From Hirschia sp. (lineage in GTDB: Bacteria; Pseudomonadota; Alphaproteobacteria; Caulobacterales; Hyphomonadaceae), in contig PAQI01000012.1 in NCBI GenBank assembly GCA_002709235.1, positions 70,521 through 134,520 on the forward strand: DNA of 64,000 bases. Direction: 5' to 3'. Positions 35,294-44,103 of this stretch are shown one piece after another. Position numbers and translations under genes: made by a program. Numbering within the stretch: position 1 is the stretch's first letter; each line of letters starts with the position of its first letter. Under the pieces are notes generated by a model. That model searched no databases, was not told the origin of the DNA, and was given only the letters and a program-made list of their open reading frames with translations.

Positions 35294-35932
35294 ATGCGTT
35301 ATTCGGTCAAGTCTGTTGATCGTGAGTTTTCACCAAGTGAAGCCGCTCACATCAGTGGCGTTTCCACATCTTTGCAACGTGACTGGCGCAGGCGAGGTGT
35401 CATTCGGAGCAGATCCGAAGGTTGGCACCGGTTTGCGCTAGAAGAGGTCATCCGAATGACCGTTATGCGCGCCTTCACCCAAAGCGGCATCTCGATTGAA
35501 ACCGCCGACGGCGTTGCTGATTTAGCGGTACTTCCGGTGATGAGCGAATTGGCCCGATGGGACGACGTTGCGATTTTTGTGGGCGATGATCTGTCTGACG
35601 AGCAACAGGAGCGCGTCAGAAGCGGATATATCAAAGGCGTATCTGGCGACGATCAATTTACATTCGTTGCGCTTCCCGAAACCAGCAACAGTTTGAGAGC
35701 CGCTCGACTTCAAGACCTTAGAGGCGGTGAGCTAGTTATGGGAACGAGTGGCAACTTCTATGGAATTGTACTCGACCATAATCTTTTGGCGCACCGCATT
35801 GCAGAATTGGCCCCACTGCCGATCATAACGTTTGAAATTGAGGCCTTCGAAGATAACGCCGACACAACTACTGCGAACGTTCTGGAATTCGGCGCGCCGG
35901 TGCCCCTCGATAGCTCGGATGACCAATCATGA
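35294..35932 (+). CDS. MerR-like regulatory protein of element B
   Basis: 212 aa with AAGGAGGG nine bases upstream. The N-terminal winged HTH (FSPSEAAHISGVSTSLQRDWRRRGVIRSRSEGWHRFALEEVIRMTVMRAFTQSG) is of MerR/phage-regulator type; the C-terminal 140 residues form an unknown domain. It overlaps the AlpA-like gene by four bases (ATGA) and is in operon with the integrase, so it probably controls excision and integration. Confidence 0.75.
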   Translation: MRYSVKSVDREFSPSEAAHISGVSTSLQRDWRRRGVIRSRSEGWHRFALEEVIRMTVMRAFTQSGISIETADGVADLAVLPVMSELARWDDVAIFVGDDLSDEQQERVRSGYIKGVSGDDQFTFVALPETSNSLRAARLQDLRGGELVMGTSGNFYGIVLDHNLLAHRIAELAPLPIITFEIEAFEDNADTTTANVLEFGAPVPLDSSDDQS

Positions 35933-36165
35933 GCAGCGCAACCCTGAACCTTCGTGTCGCGCCTCGCAGGATGCTGAACGCCCGTGATGCTGCTGAATAT
36001 GTCGGGCTGACGGTCAAACACTTCAAACAGACCTGTCCTGTTCGGGCGATTGAGATTCGCCCTGGAACGTTGCTTTGGGACAAGCTGGACCTGGACAATT
36101 GGCTCGACGCTTTGAAGGGCGGCTGCAATGACGACGACGATGCGATCGTTGATCGGCTGGGTTGA
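35929..36165 (+). CDS. AlpA/excisionase-like HTH protein of element B
   Basis: 78 aa: RRMLNARDAAEYVGLTVKHFKQTCPVRAIEIRPGTLLWDKLDLDNWLDAL is the HTH-17 fold. It is placed three bases before the integrase, which supports a recombination-directionality or activator role. Confidence 0.8.
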   Translation: MSSATLNLRVAPRRMLNARDAAEYVGLTVKHFKQTCPVRAIEIRPGTLLWDKLDLDNWLDALKGGCNDDDDAIVDRLG

Positions 36166-36168
36166 TCC

Positions 36169-37239
36169 ATGCCGTATGTGAAGGTCAAAGGATTCCAGAT
36201 ATTCAAGGATCGTCATGGGCGGATGCGTTGCTATCATCGCGCCACAAGAACCCCGGTTGATCTTCAGAAAAGTCCATTGGGCTCGGCAGAATTTTTCAGC
36301 GATTGCGCTCGTATTGCTGCGCTTGCAGAAAAGGGCCAGCACCCAAAGCCTGGTACGCTCGGACTGCTGATTGCGCGCTATCGGAAACACCCCGCCTTTA
36401 CGGATTTGAAACCTCGCACACGCGCTGACTATGATCGTTGTTTCACTTATCTGGAGCCGATCGCCGACACGCCGCTGGTGAAGATCACATCGCCGCTTGT
36501 TGTAAAGATCCGAGACAAGGCCGCTGAAAAGCATGGTCGGCGTTTTGGCAACTACGTCCGAACTGTGTTGGCGCTGTTGTTTGCCTGGGGACGCGAACGC
36601 GGATTCGTCAAAGTGAACCCCGCCGAAGGGATCAAGGGCCTGCGGGCACCAAAAGATGCCCCAAAGGCCAACCGGCCTTGGGACGATGACGAGCGCGATG
36701 CGGTACTGATTGCCCTCCCGGCCCATATGAAGCTTCCTATCGCGATGATGATGTATTGCGGTCTCGACCCTCAGGACGCCTTAAAACTGCCGCGCACAGC
36801 CATCGTGGATGGCTATCTCGACACCCACCGGGGCAAGACTGGCGAAGGCACGCGCCTTCCATTGCCTAAACCTCTCGTTGAGGTGATCGATGCTGCACCT
36901 GTTCACAGCGCGATCACACTGTGTGCGAACAGCTATGGCCGTCCCTGGACGGTATCAGGCTTCCGAGCCTCCTGGAGACCTATCCGCCAAGGTTTGGAAC
37001 AAGAGGCGAAAGTTCGCCCAGGCCTCACTCTGAAAGGCTTGCGGCACACTGTGGCAACTATTCTTGCAGAGATGGGTTACGACGAAAGAACGATCGCTGA
37101 TGTGCTCGGACAGCGGACGACTGAGATGGCGCGGCACTATTCCCGCCAAGCCAATAAAACCAAAAAACTCGATGGCGTGGTCACAAATTTCGATGCCGAA
37201 CTGAACAAACGGAGCACGCGGGTTGTCAAACCCGATTGA
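36169..37239 (+). CDS. tyrosine integrase of element B
   Basis: 356 aa. The N-terminal segment to about residue 55 binds arm sites in this family; 60-160 is the core-binding domain (GLLIARYRKHPAFTDLKPRTRADYDR); 170-330 is catalytic. Arg292 (KGLRHTVATILAEMGY), Gln315 in GQRTTEMARHY and the nucleophile Tyr324 are visible. The first catalytic Arg is replaced: YCGLDPQDALKL has Asp200 at the usual position. The gene's end overlaps one of the right arm repeats, and the attachment core follows at 72 bases. Confidence 0.92.
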   Translation: MPYVKVKGFQIFKDRHGRMRCYHRATRTPVDLQKSPLGSAEFFSDCARIAALAEKGQHPKPGTLGLLIARYRKHPAFTDLKPRTRADYDRCFTYLEPIADTPLVKITSPLVVKIRDKAAEKHGRRFGNYVRTVLALLFAWGRERGFVKVNPAEGIKGLRAPKDAPKANRPWDDDERDAVLIALPAHMKLPIAMMMYCGLDPQDALKLPRTAIVDGYLDTHRGKTGEGTRLPLPKPLVEVIDAAPVHSAITLCANSYGRPWTVSGFRASWRPIRQGLEQEAKVRPGLTLKGLRHTVATILAEMGYDERTIADVLGQRTTEMARHYSRQANKTKKLDGVVTNFDAELNKRSTRVVKPD

Positions 37240-37254
37240 TTCCACTGTCAAACC
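37224..37254 (+). repeat. right arm-type repeats of element B
   Basis: TGTCAAACC at 37224-37232, inside the last codons of the integrase, and at 37246-37254. Same orientation and sequence as the left pair (27208-27257). Confidence 0.6.
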
Positions 37255-37312
37255 AGAAGGAACCACAAAGGTGAATTTCGAAAAAAACGCCTTCAAAAAC
37301 AACAAGAAGGAA

Positions 37313-37387
37313 TGGTGCCCGGGGGCGGAATTGAACCACCGACACGCGGATTTTCAATCCGCTGCTCTACCCCTGAGCTACCCGGGC
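37313..37387 (-). tRNA. tRNA-Phe(GAA), integration target of elements A and B
   Basis: 75 bases on the complement strand: acceptor GCCCGGG/CCCGGGC, D-arm GCTC..GAGC, anticodon stem GCGGA/TCCGC around TTGAAAA (anticodon GAA), T-loop TTCAATT, encoded CCA. It remains intact because element B supplies an identical 3' part. Confidence 0.97.
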
Positions 37388-37458
37388 GACGTGATCGCAT
37401 GATCAGGAGAGCGGCGATCTATATGCAATCAGGAAAGATCTGTCTACCAACTTTATCG

Positions 37459-37650
37459 CTAAAATTCGTCTTCTGATGACCGTCGGCCTTCCGGGGCGTC
37501 GTCAGTCGTTTCCAGCGACTGGCCCGGGATCACATATGAGCCCTTCAGCCAGCGCGACAAATCCACATCTGCGCAGCGCTTACAGCAAAACGGCGCAAAA
37601 TCCAGAAGCTTCAGAGGCTTGTTGCAGTTCGGGCAGTTTTTCTGTGGCAT
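37459..37650 (-). CDS. yacG: DNA gyrase inhibitor YacG family zinc protein
   Basis: 63 aa. Zinc ligands CPNC near the N-terminus and CCKRCADVDLSRW in the middle match YacG, a small protein that binds GyrB and inhibits gyrase. The ATG overlaps the stop of the upstream RNase E/G-like gene (TGATG), which is the normal arrangement in Alphaproteobacteria. Confidence 0.9.
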   Translation of the reverse strand: MPQKNCPNCNKPLKLLDFAPFCCKRCADVDLSRWLKGSYVIPGQSLETTDDAPEGRRSSEDEF

Positions 37651-38729
37651 CAATTGCTCCTGATGGTTTCATCACCAAGTCTGATCTGGGGATTCACGAC
37701 AAAAGTCGACCTCTTGCCAATGCGGCTTTCAAGCTCGCCTGACCAGTTGAAAGACGGGTCCCGGAGCCATTCGTTCAGCTCTAGCCCGATCTCGATGGTC
37801 AGTAACCGGCCTCGGTCTTCTTGACCTAATCTGGTAAGCTCTGCGAACAGATCAAGCGCCCGCTTTTCGACATTCGGAAGATTTGCCACCATCTCCTGAT
37901 AGGATTGCACAGATCGCGGAATAGATGCCTCCAGCAGCCCCAATGGCGAAACACGCCCAATCTTGCAGGCCTTGCCAAAATAAAGCTGCAGGCCTTTGGC
38001 GAATCTGTCCTCCACCTGCTTCTGGTTTGCGCGGTCCTTCATTTTCAGCAGATCAATGACCACTAATCCGGCCAGTCCCTTGAGGGACAGTGCACGTGCA
38101 ATCTCTGATACAGCTTCAAGATTCGCAGTCAGGGCCAGATGCTCTCTGCTCCCCTTGTTGCGCCTACCAGCTGCATCCACATCCACAGCAACCAGCGCAC
38201 GGGTTTGCTCAATGCTTATGCGTCCACCGCCGGGAATTGGCCAGATCTCGGCATCCACACTGTCCAGCACCTCTGTGACAAAGCTGGATGCGTCCCCCCC
38301 CTCGATACGATTTGTGACATTCACGCCCACCAGGAACGGATCCTGTGCAGCTTGCTTGATCAGGCCCACACCATCGGGCCGGGCTTCATCACGCGGCAGG
38401 CTGACGCGCGACACCGCCGGGCCTTTGTCCTGGCGTGCCTCAATGGCAATCTTCACATCGCAATAGGTGCCTTCCGCCAGTGGCGAGCCGGTTCGCAAAA
38501 ATCCCGGAGGATCGATACCGATATCGACAAACTGTCCGTTACCGCCGGGCTCAGAAGCCAACACCCTGGCCCGAAAGACCTGGCCATGTTTCGCAAATTT
38601 ACCCCTCATCGAGTGAAACTCGACGTTCAGACATATGGGCCGTTCCTGGTCATCAACCAGGACCCGGCGCGTTACACCAACACTGTCATCAACATATTCC
38701 GTGACGCTTCGCAGTGCCGGCGCACTCAT
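37650..38729 (-). CDS. ribonuclease E/G family protein (short form)
   Basis: 359 aa, shorter than RNase G of E. coli. The S1-like part (FRARVLASEPGGNGQFVDIG) is followed by the nuclease core with the two metal-binding aspartates in ALVAVDVDA and LVVIDLLKMK. The C-terminal Zn-link region is absent. Short members of this family between maf and yacG are usual in Alphaproteobacteria; full RNase E is normally elsewhere. It overlaps maf by four bases (ATGA). Confidence 0.88.
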   Translation of the reverse strand: MSAPALRSVTEYVDDSVGVTRRVLVDDQERPICLNVEFHSMRGKFAKHGQVFRARVLASEPGGNGQFVDIGIDPPGFLRTGSPLAEGTYCDVKIAIEARQDKGPAVSRVSLPRDEARPDGVGLIKQAAQDPFLVGVNVTNRIEGGDASSFVTEVLDSVDAEIWPIPGGGRISIEQTRALVAVDVDAAGRRNKGSREHLALTANLEAVSEIARALSLKGLAGLVVIDLLKMKDRANQKQVEDRFAKGLQLYFGKACKIGRVSPLGLLEASIPRSVQSYQEMVANLPNVEKRALDLFAELTRLGQEDRGRLLTIEIGLELNEWLRDPSFNWSGELESRIGKRSTFVVNPQIRLGDETIRSN

Positions 38730-39343
38730 GCGTCAACCTTCGCCAATGCCGGATATCCAAGTCCACGCAAGACCATCGCACATTCATACAGCGGCAGACC
38801 AACGATCGAGGAATAGGATCCGTTGATATTCGTGACGAACGCAGCCGCAAGCCCTTGAATGGCATAGCCACCCGCCTTGCCATCCCACTCGCCACTCTCA
38901 AGATAGAGCTGGATTTCGGCCTGAGTGAGCCGTTTGAAACAGACCCTGCTGCACACTACCCGCGAAGAATGGCGACCATCAGGCGCACGTATGCTGAGAC
39001 CTGTGTAAACACGATGCGCCCGTCCAGACATCAATTCCAGAAATCGCTTCGCATCCTCTTTTGTCACCGCCTTGTCCAGAATCCGACGACCGACGGCAAC
39101 GACGGTATCAGCCGCAAGCACAAAGGCGGGCTGTTGAAGCGCATTGAAGACAGCCTCGCTTTTGGACGTCGCCAATCGCTCGGCAAGCGGACGCGGCAAC
39201 TCTCCTGTCAGAGCTGTTTCATCAAGGTCCGCTGGAATGATATCATCCGGAGTGACGCCGATCTGCTTGAGAAGCTCAAGACGTCTCGGGCTGGCACTGG
39301 CAAGCACCAGCCGGTGTGCTTGCCCGCTTTCGGATTCGGGCAT
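38726..39343 (-). CDS. maf: Maf-family nucleotide pyrophosphatase
   Basis: 205 aa. LVLASASPRRLELLKQIG at the N-terminus, VLAADTVVAVGRRILDK in the middle and GKAGGYAIQGLAAAFV towards the end are the Maf signatures. It hydrolyses non-canonical or modified nucleoside triphosphates. It is downstream of infA, upstream of and coupled to the RNase E/G gene. Confidence 0.95.
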   Translation of the reverse strand: MPESESGQAHRLVLASASPRRLELLKQIGVTPDDIIPADLDETALTGELPRPLAERLATSKSEAVFNALQQPAFVLAADTVVAVGRRILDKAVTKEDAKRFLELMSGRAHRVYTGLSIRAPDGRHSSRVVCSRVCFKRLTQAEIQLYLESGEWDGKAGGYAIQGLAAAFVTNINGSYSSIVGLPLYECAMVLRGLGYPALAKVDA

Positions 39344-39355
39344 GGCACGATACCT

Positions 39356-39574
39356 TTATTTGAACCTGTAAGTGATCCGTCCTTTGGTCAGGTCGTATGG
39401 GGTCATCTCCACAAGAACCTTGTCGCCGGTGAGGACGCGGATCCGGTTCTTGCGCATTTTACCTGCGGTGTGAGCAATGATCTCGTGATCATTCTCAAGT
39501 TTAACCCGGAACGTCGCATTCGGAAGCAATTCTACGATCGTTCCAGAAAATTCCAGTAGTTCTTCTTTGGCCAT
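39356..39574 (-). CDS. infA: translation initiation factor IF-1
   Basis: 72 aa from [11 protein letters not shown] at 39574, the conserved family start. One OB-fold with [34 protein letters not shown]. It acts with IF-2 and IF-3 on the 30S subunit. A longer frame upstream adds nine residues not seen in the family. Confidence 0.97.
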   Translation of the reverse strand: MAKEELLEFSGTIVELLPNATFRVKLENDHEIIAHTAGKMRKNRIRVLTGDKVLVEMTPYDLTKGRITYRFK

Positions 39575-39645
39575 CAAACTCTCATGTCCAGTGCGTATCA
39601 AATCACGCGTTTAAGGGATTGCATGGCCTTATATAGGGATTTCCG

Positions 39646-40110
39646 CTAGCGCGTCACCCATTCAGCGAACCTTCTGGTGATATTCGCATCCAGTTGGTCG
39701 CGAACTTCACGATATGCAGACAACATCTGCTCTCGTGAGCCCTGCACTGATGTGGCATCAAATGTCTGCCAGTATTCGATGTTTACGTCTTCAGATCGGG
39801 TCAATTCAATCGCACGGTGATGCGCATCAGGTGCCAGCGTGACGACAAGGTCAAACCCACCCTCATCCAGATCGTCAAAACTTCTCGGACGATGGTGAGA
39901 TATGTCCAGTCCAAGCTCAGCCATCACAGCGACAGCAAAGCCATCCACTTCATCATCGGCACGCGCGCCGCAGGATTGAACATATAAACGTCCACCCGCC
40001 CTCCATTTGAGAAGCGCTTCTGCCATTGGAGACCGCACAGCATTCAGGGTGCACGCAAACAGAACCGCTTGTAGGGGACGATCAGATGTTTCGCCCGGAA
40101 TATCACTCAC
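39646..40110 (-). CDS. low-molecular-weight phosphotyrosine phosphatase family protein
   Basis: 154 aa from a GTG that overlaps the UPF0262 stop (GTGA). The P-loop CTLNAVRS fits C-x5-R-S of the LMW-PTP/arsenate-reductase fold, and [10 protein letters not shown] replaces the usual DPD acid motif region. It is part of the conserved hisD-UPF0262-phosphatase-infA-maf group. Protein phosphatase activity is likely but not certain. Confidence 0.85.
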   Translation of the reverse strand: MSDIPGETSDRPLQAVLFACTLNAVRSPMAEALLKWRAGGRLYVQSCGARADDEVDGFAVAVMAELGLDISHHRPRSFDDLDEGGFDLVVTLAPDAHHRAIELTRSEDVNIEYWQTFDATSVQGSREQMLSAYREVRDQLDANITRRFAEWVTR

Positions 40111-40589
40111 ACACGTCCACCCTTCTGATGAAGTGCACACACCAGGGTGAACAATCTGCGCGAGGTGTCAAAATCGGTCACGATCTTGCCCTTCAGGCGA
40201 TGATCAAGCAGCTCAGACCCCTCATTGTGAAGCCCTCTTCGCCCCATATCGATGGCCTCGATCTGCTGCGGTGAGGCTGTGCGAATGGCTTCGTGATAGC
40301 TTTGGCAGATTGCGAAATAGTCCTTGATGACCCTGCGAAGCGGCATCAGGGACAATATCAGCGTCTTCACCGGATCGCCGGCTTCATTGGTGACTTCGAA
40401 AACCAGCTTCTGCTCAACCATCGACAATTTGAGCACATATGGCCCGAGCTCGTGATCCACCACCTGAAAGAAATTGTCCTCTATCAGGTCATAGATTGCG
40501 ACACGGCGTTCATGTGCTGCATCAGGCCCAGCCGCAGACAGTGACTGCGGGTCGATTTCAACCTTCACTATGCGGTCTGATTCACTCAT
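40107..40589 (-). CDS. UPF0262 family protein
   Basis: 160 aa. [48 protein letters not shown] and the [14 protein letters not shown] motif are the family's conserved features. Function unknown; restricted to Alphaproteobacteria and nearly always next to hisD. It overlaps hisD by eight bases. Confidence 0.93.
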   Translation of the reverse strand: MSESDRIVKVEIDPQSLSAAGPDAAHERRVAIYDLIEDNFFQVVDHELGPYVLKLSMVEQKLVFEVTNEAGDPVKTLILSLMPLRRVIKDYFAICQSYHEAIRTASPQQIEAIDMGRRGLHNEGSELLDHRLKGKIVTDFDTSRRLFTLVCALHQKGGRV

Positions 40590-41895
40590 CCCCGCCCCCG
40601 CGACTGTTTCGCCTTATCGATATCGACCGCTCATGAGCTGGCAGACCTTCCGCTGAAGCGAGCCGCTCCGCAGCATCTGCGAGATTCTGAAATCCTGCCG
40701 CGGAGATACGCTGAATGGACGTTCGCTTCATGAAATCGATCAATGATAGCCCGGATGCAAACCGCGCCGCGCCGGATGTCGGCAGGACGTGATTCGAACC
40801 AGTCACATAGTCACCCAATGCTTCAGGTGCCCAAGCGCCCACGAAAACGGCTCCGGCGTGTTTGATGCCCTCCAACAAGGGCTCCAGGTCTTCGACTGCC
40901 AGCTCAACATGCTCAGGCGCTATCTTGTTGACCCAGAACGCAAATTGCACCGGATCAGACAACACAATAGCGCCATGTCGGTCCCAGGACTGGCGCGCAA
41001 CTTCACGCGTGGGAAGCTCCTCCAGCAATCGCGCAATCTCGTCTTCAATCTGGCTGGCGAACTGTTCATCAGCAGTTATGAGGATGGATTGTGCCGCCGG
41101 ATCATGTTCCGCCTGAGACAGCAGATCCGCAGCCGCAATGTCTGCCCGGATGGAACGATCAGCGACAACACAGATTTCTGATGGCCCGGCTATCGTGTCG
41201 ATACCGACATCCCCGAATACCAGCCGCTTCGCTGCCGCCACATAAGCATTGCCAGGTCCCACGATCTTGTCGACCGGCAATAGCGGTCCCGCGCCATAAG
41301 CCAGAGCGGCGACTGCCTGCGCGCCGCCAATCGGATAATATTCGGTCACACCCGCAACTTGCGCCGCATACGCCACTGCAGGGTTGAGAACGCCATTCGG
41401 CGCAGGCGCGACCATGACCAGACGCTCTACACCCGCCGCACGCGCAGGTATTGCATTCATCAGAACCGAACTTGGATAACTTGCGCGTCCGCCCGGCACA
41501 TAGAGGCCAACAGCATCAATCGCCGTCCAGCGCCACCCCATGACAAGCCCCATGTCATCCTCATAGGAATGATCCTCAGGGACCTGTTTGCGGTGATAGA
41601 AGTCTATTCGCTTGGCTGCAAAATCTATCGCAGCCCGAACATTGTCCGGGCACTTTGCGGCGAGCGCCTCAAGATCAATCTGCGGGCTGGAAAGTGTCTC
41701 TGTTTCAATGTCGAGACGGTCAAAACGCGTTGTATATTCGACAACGGCTTCAGCCCCGCGTTCTCGTACATTCGCAACAATGCCCGCGACATCGGAATTG
41801 ATGTCACCCGACGCAGCTCCACCACGTGGTTCCTTCAGAAACTCTGCAAATTCAGCCGCTCCCTGGGGCGTTCTTGCATCAAACCAACGCGCCAT
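40582..41895 (-). CDS. hisD: histidinol dehydrogenase
   Basis: 437 aa. It catalyses the last two steps of histidine synthesis (histidinol to histidine, NAD+ dependent, Zn). Motifs: [59 protein letters not shown], the zinc-binding [19 protein letters not shown] and [14 protein letters not shown]. It starts two bases after the DUF2948 gene's stop, so the genes from murA to yacG may form one long transcript. Confidence 0.97.
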   Translation of the reverse strand: MARWFDARTPQGAAEFAEFLKEPRGGAASGDINSDVAGIVANVRERGAEAVVEYTTRFDRLDIETETLSSPQIDLEALAAKCPDNVRAAIDFAAKRIDFYHRKQVPEDHSYEDDMGLVMGWRWTAIDAVGLYVPGGRASYPSSVLMNAIPARAAGVERLVMVAPAPNGVLNPAVAYAAQVAGVTEYYPIGGAQAVAALAYGAGPLLPVDKIVGPGNAYVAAAKRLVFGDVGIDTIAGPSEICVVADRSIRADIAAADLLSQAEHDPAAQSILITADEQFASQIEDEIARLLEELPTREVARQSWDRHGAIVLSDPVQFAFWVNKIAPEHVELAVEDLEPLLEGIKHAGAVFVGAWAPEALGDYVTGSNHVLPTSGAARFASGLSLIDFMKRTSIQRISAAGFQNLADAAERLASAEGLPAHERSISIRRNSRGGGDE

Positions 41896-41897
41896 GG

Positions 41898-42347
41898 TCA
41901 GTCTATCTTTCTTTCATGATCCGGGCGTTTGCGTGCAGGCCAGAACCTATCTGTATCAAGCAGTGTGACATCCACACATTCCACGTCCAGTTCCAATTCG
42001 CCAGATCCTGCAAATATCAATCGAACGATGCCAGCGGGTGCATCGGTCTCGTCAAATGACAGGGAAAGCACCTGCAGAACGGCTTCCTTGTCGCCCCGCA
42101 ACGGCAGCCCACGAGAGCGAACTCCCAGAACGCTGTCGAATCCGATGATTGATCTGGATCGAAAATATGGCCCTTTGCCATGAGCGCTCTCCCAGTGAAA
42201 TCTGTTGATTTCAATCGAAAAATGTTTCTGGCTCGGCGCGTAGTTCAGATCAGCTGCCTTGCACACAGCATCCTGTACAGCTGCTGAGATGACTTCCAGT
42301 CCGGCCTGGTCATCGGCAATCAGTCGTTTGGGAACAGGTTGAGGCAT
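41898..42347 (-). CDS. DUF2948 family protein
   Basis: 149 aa. LIADDQAGLEVISAAVQDAVCKAADLNYAPSQKHFSIEINRFHWE and a closing LDVECVDVTLLDTDRFWPA fit DUF2948, found between murA and hisD in many Alphaproteobacteria. Function unknown. Confidence 0.9.
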   Translation of the reverse strand: MPQPVPKRLIADDQAGLEVISAAVQDAVCKAADLNYAPSQKHFSIEINRFHWESAHGKGPYFRSRSIIGFDSVLGVRSRGLPLRGDKEAVLQVLSLSFDETDAPAGIVRLIFAGSGELELDVECVDVTLLDTDRFWPARKRPDHERKID

Positions 42348-42368
42348 TCAGCTGGGCTCCGGCACCGT

Positions 42369-43634
42369 CTATTCGCTTTGTCTTTGTACCCTGGCACCGC
42401 AAGCGCCGAGTTTTTCTTCCAGTCGCTCAAAGCCACGATCCAGATGATAGACGCGGTTGACCACAGTTTCTCCCTCTGCGGCAAGCCCCGCAATCACGAG
42501 AGACACCGATGCGCGCAGATCTGTCGCCATGACGGGAGCTCCCTTCAACTTCGCAACGCCTGTGACAACCGCTTCCTTGCCCCGCACAATGATGTCCGCA
42601 CCAAGCCGCGATAGTTCCGGTGCATGCATGAACCGGTTCTCGAAGATATTCTCCCGAATCGTGCTGACACCTTCAGCCGTTGCCATCAACGCCATGAACT
42701 GCGCCTGCAAATCGGTCGGAAAGCCAGGATGTGGCTGCGTGTCCACATTGACCGCCTTCAAGCGCCCCTCACCGCGTTTCACACGCAAGCCTTCCGGCTC
42801 GGCAATGGTTTCCACACCTGCCGCCGCCAATACATCGCACATGGCCTGAAGCGCTTCGCTCGGTGCATCTTTCAACAATACATCGCCGCCAACAGCACCA
42901 ACCGCCATCGCATAGGTTCCAGCTTCGATACGGTCAGCCATGACAGTATGCGTTGCACCATTGAGCTTCTCGACACCTTCAATGGTGATCGTCGACGTCC
43001 CCGCACCAGAAACCTTTGAGCCCATCATGTTCAGCAAATCAGCCAGATCCGCGAGTTCCGGTTCGCAGGCTGCATTTTTGAGAACGGTGGTACCCTTGGC
43101 AAGCGTTGCCGCCAGCATGGCGTGCTCGGTTGCACCGACAGATGGAAACGGAAATTCGATCTCCGCGCCCTTCAGACCATGAATGGCCGCAGCCTTCACA
43201 TATCCCTGCTCGATCAGGATGTCCGCGCCCATGGCCTCAAAGGCCTTCAAATGCAGATCAACCGGTCTGGCACCGATCGCACATCCACCGGGCAAGGACA
43301 CTGTTGCGTGCCCCATACGTGCCAGCAATGGCCCCAATACGTTGAAGCTCGCCCGCATCTTTCGCACCTGTTCATAAGGCGCAATGGTAGATTTGAGCTC
43401 TGCAGCGTTCAAATGACAGGTTGAGTCATTCCTGGGCCAATAAACCTCAACACCCAATGACGACAACAATTCCGAAAGAAACCGAGTGTCTGCCAGATTG
43501 GGCATGCGTGACAGCGTCACGGGTTGATCTGTGAGCAAGCAAGCCGCCATCAGCTTCAGAGCCGAGTTCTTGGCACCTGATATGGGTATCTCACCCTTCA
43601 ACGGACCGTTGCCGGTAATTATCAAACTATCCAT
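42369..43634 (-). CDS. murA: UDP-N-acetylglucosamine 1-carboxyvinyltransferase
   Basis: 421 aa. First committed step of peptidoglycan synthesis. The substrate-binding GAKNSALKLMAACLL is near the N-terminus. Cys118 in LPGGCAIGARPVDLHL is the fosfomycin-target cysteine. The end carries DLRASVSLVIAGLAAEGETVVNRVYHLDRGFERLEEKL. It starts 47 bases after a small conserved gene. Confidence 0.97.
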   Translation of the reverse strand: MDSLIITGNGPLKGEIPISGAKNSALKLMAACLLTDQPVTLSRMPNLADTRFLSELLSSLGVEVYWPRNDSTCHLNAAELKSTIAPYEQVRKMRASFNVLGPLLARMGHATVSLPGGCAIGARPVDLHLKAFEAMGADILIEQGYVKAAAIHGLKGAEIEFPFPSVGATEHAMLAATLAKGTTVLKNAACEPELADLADLLNMMGSKVSGAGTSTITIEGVEKLNGATHTVMADRIEAGTYAMAVGAVGGDVLLKDAPSEALQAMCDVLAAAGVETIAEPEGLRVKRGEGRLKAVNVDTQPHPGFPTDLQAQFMALMATAEGVSTIRENIFENRFMHAPELSRLGADIIVRGKEAVVTGVAKLKGAPVMATDLRASVSLVIAGLAAEGETVVNRVYHLDRGFERLEEKLGACGARVQRQSE

Positions 43635-43681
43635 ATAGGGAAGTATTCCACGAATCTGGGCGACGCCAAGGCGACTACGCG

Positions 43682-43876
43682 TTAATCCTCAGCGATATTC
43701 GAATTTCCTGCACTACGGTCGCTGTCCGCAGCACTCTTGCGTTGGGCTGCCTTACGCCGACGCAAATTATCGCGAAGCGCGGCTGACAGCCTTGCTTCCT
43801 TTTCGACCCGACGCCCCCCGGATGGGGTTTCTGCTGCGCCTGAAGATCCGACACCGTTATCAGAGTTTTTGACCAT
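43682..43876 (-). CDS. small conserved protein upstream of murA
   Basis: About 64 aa from the ATG at 43876 (MVKNSDNGVG). The conserved-looking part is EKEARLSAALRDNLRRRKAAQRK, a basic helix. Similar short proteins precede murA in related bacteria, from memory. Function unknown. Confidence 0.65.
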   Translation of the reverse strand: MVKNSDNGVGSSGAAETPSGGRRVEKEARLSAALRDNLRRRKAAQRKSAADSDRSAGNSNIAED

Positions 43877-43951
43877 GTAGAGGCAAATAATGACTTTGCC
43901 CCTTTCCATCAATCCCCGGATCGGTTATCCGGTCGCCTCTCTTGATGAGAA

Positions 43952-44027
43952 TGCCGCAGTAGCTCAGTGGTAGAGCGCGTCATTGGTAATGACGAGGTCG
44001 GGAGTTCAATTCTCCCTTGCGGCACCA
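43952..44027 (+). tRNA. tRNA-Thr(GGU)
   Basis: 76-base cloverleaf: acceptor GCCGCAG/TTGCGGC (one G-U pair), anticodon stem GTCAT/ATGAC around TGGTA (anticodon GGU), T-loop TTCAATT, encoded CCA. Confidence 0.96.
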
Positions 44028-44103
44028 TCTCCTCCAGTTGAAGCATGATCAGGCCAGCCAGAATTCACGGCCAGATTCAGCTCGCTGACATATCCAATGC
44101 CAA

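Larger units (their letters stand above)
27118..37360. mobile_element. integrative element B, capsid-forming satellite-like (cf-PICI-like)
   Basis: About 10.2 kb between 49-bp direct repeats, with two TGTCAAACC arm-type repeats inside each end. It encodes HNH, large terminase, major capsid, prohead protease and portal on one strand, then a repressor with operator, a MerR-like protein, an AlpA/Xis-like protein and the integrase next to an intact tRNA-Phe. No tail, head-tail adaptor, lysis or replication gene was recognised. This content is that of capsid-forming phage-inducible chromosomal islands, which build their own heads and borrow tails. A prophage reduced by deletion is the alternative. 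Confidence 0.75.
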
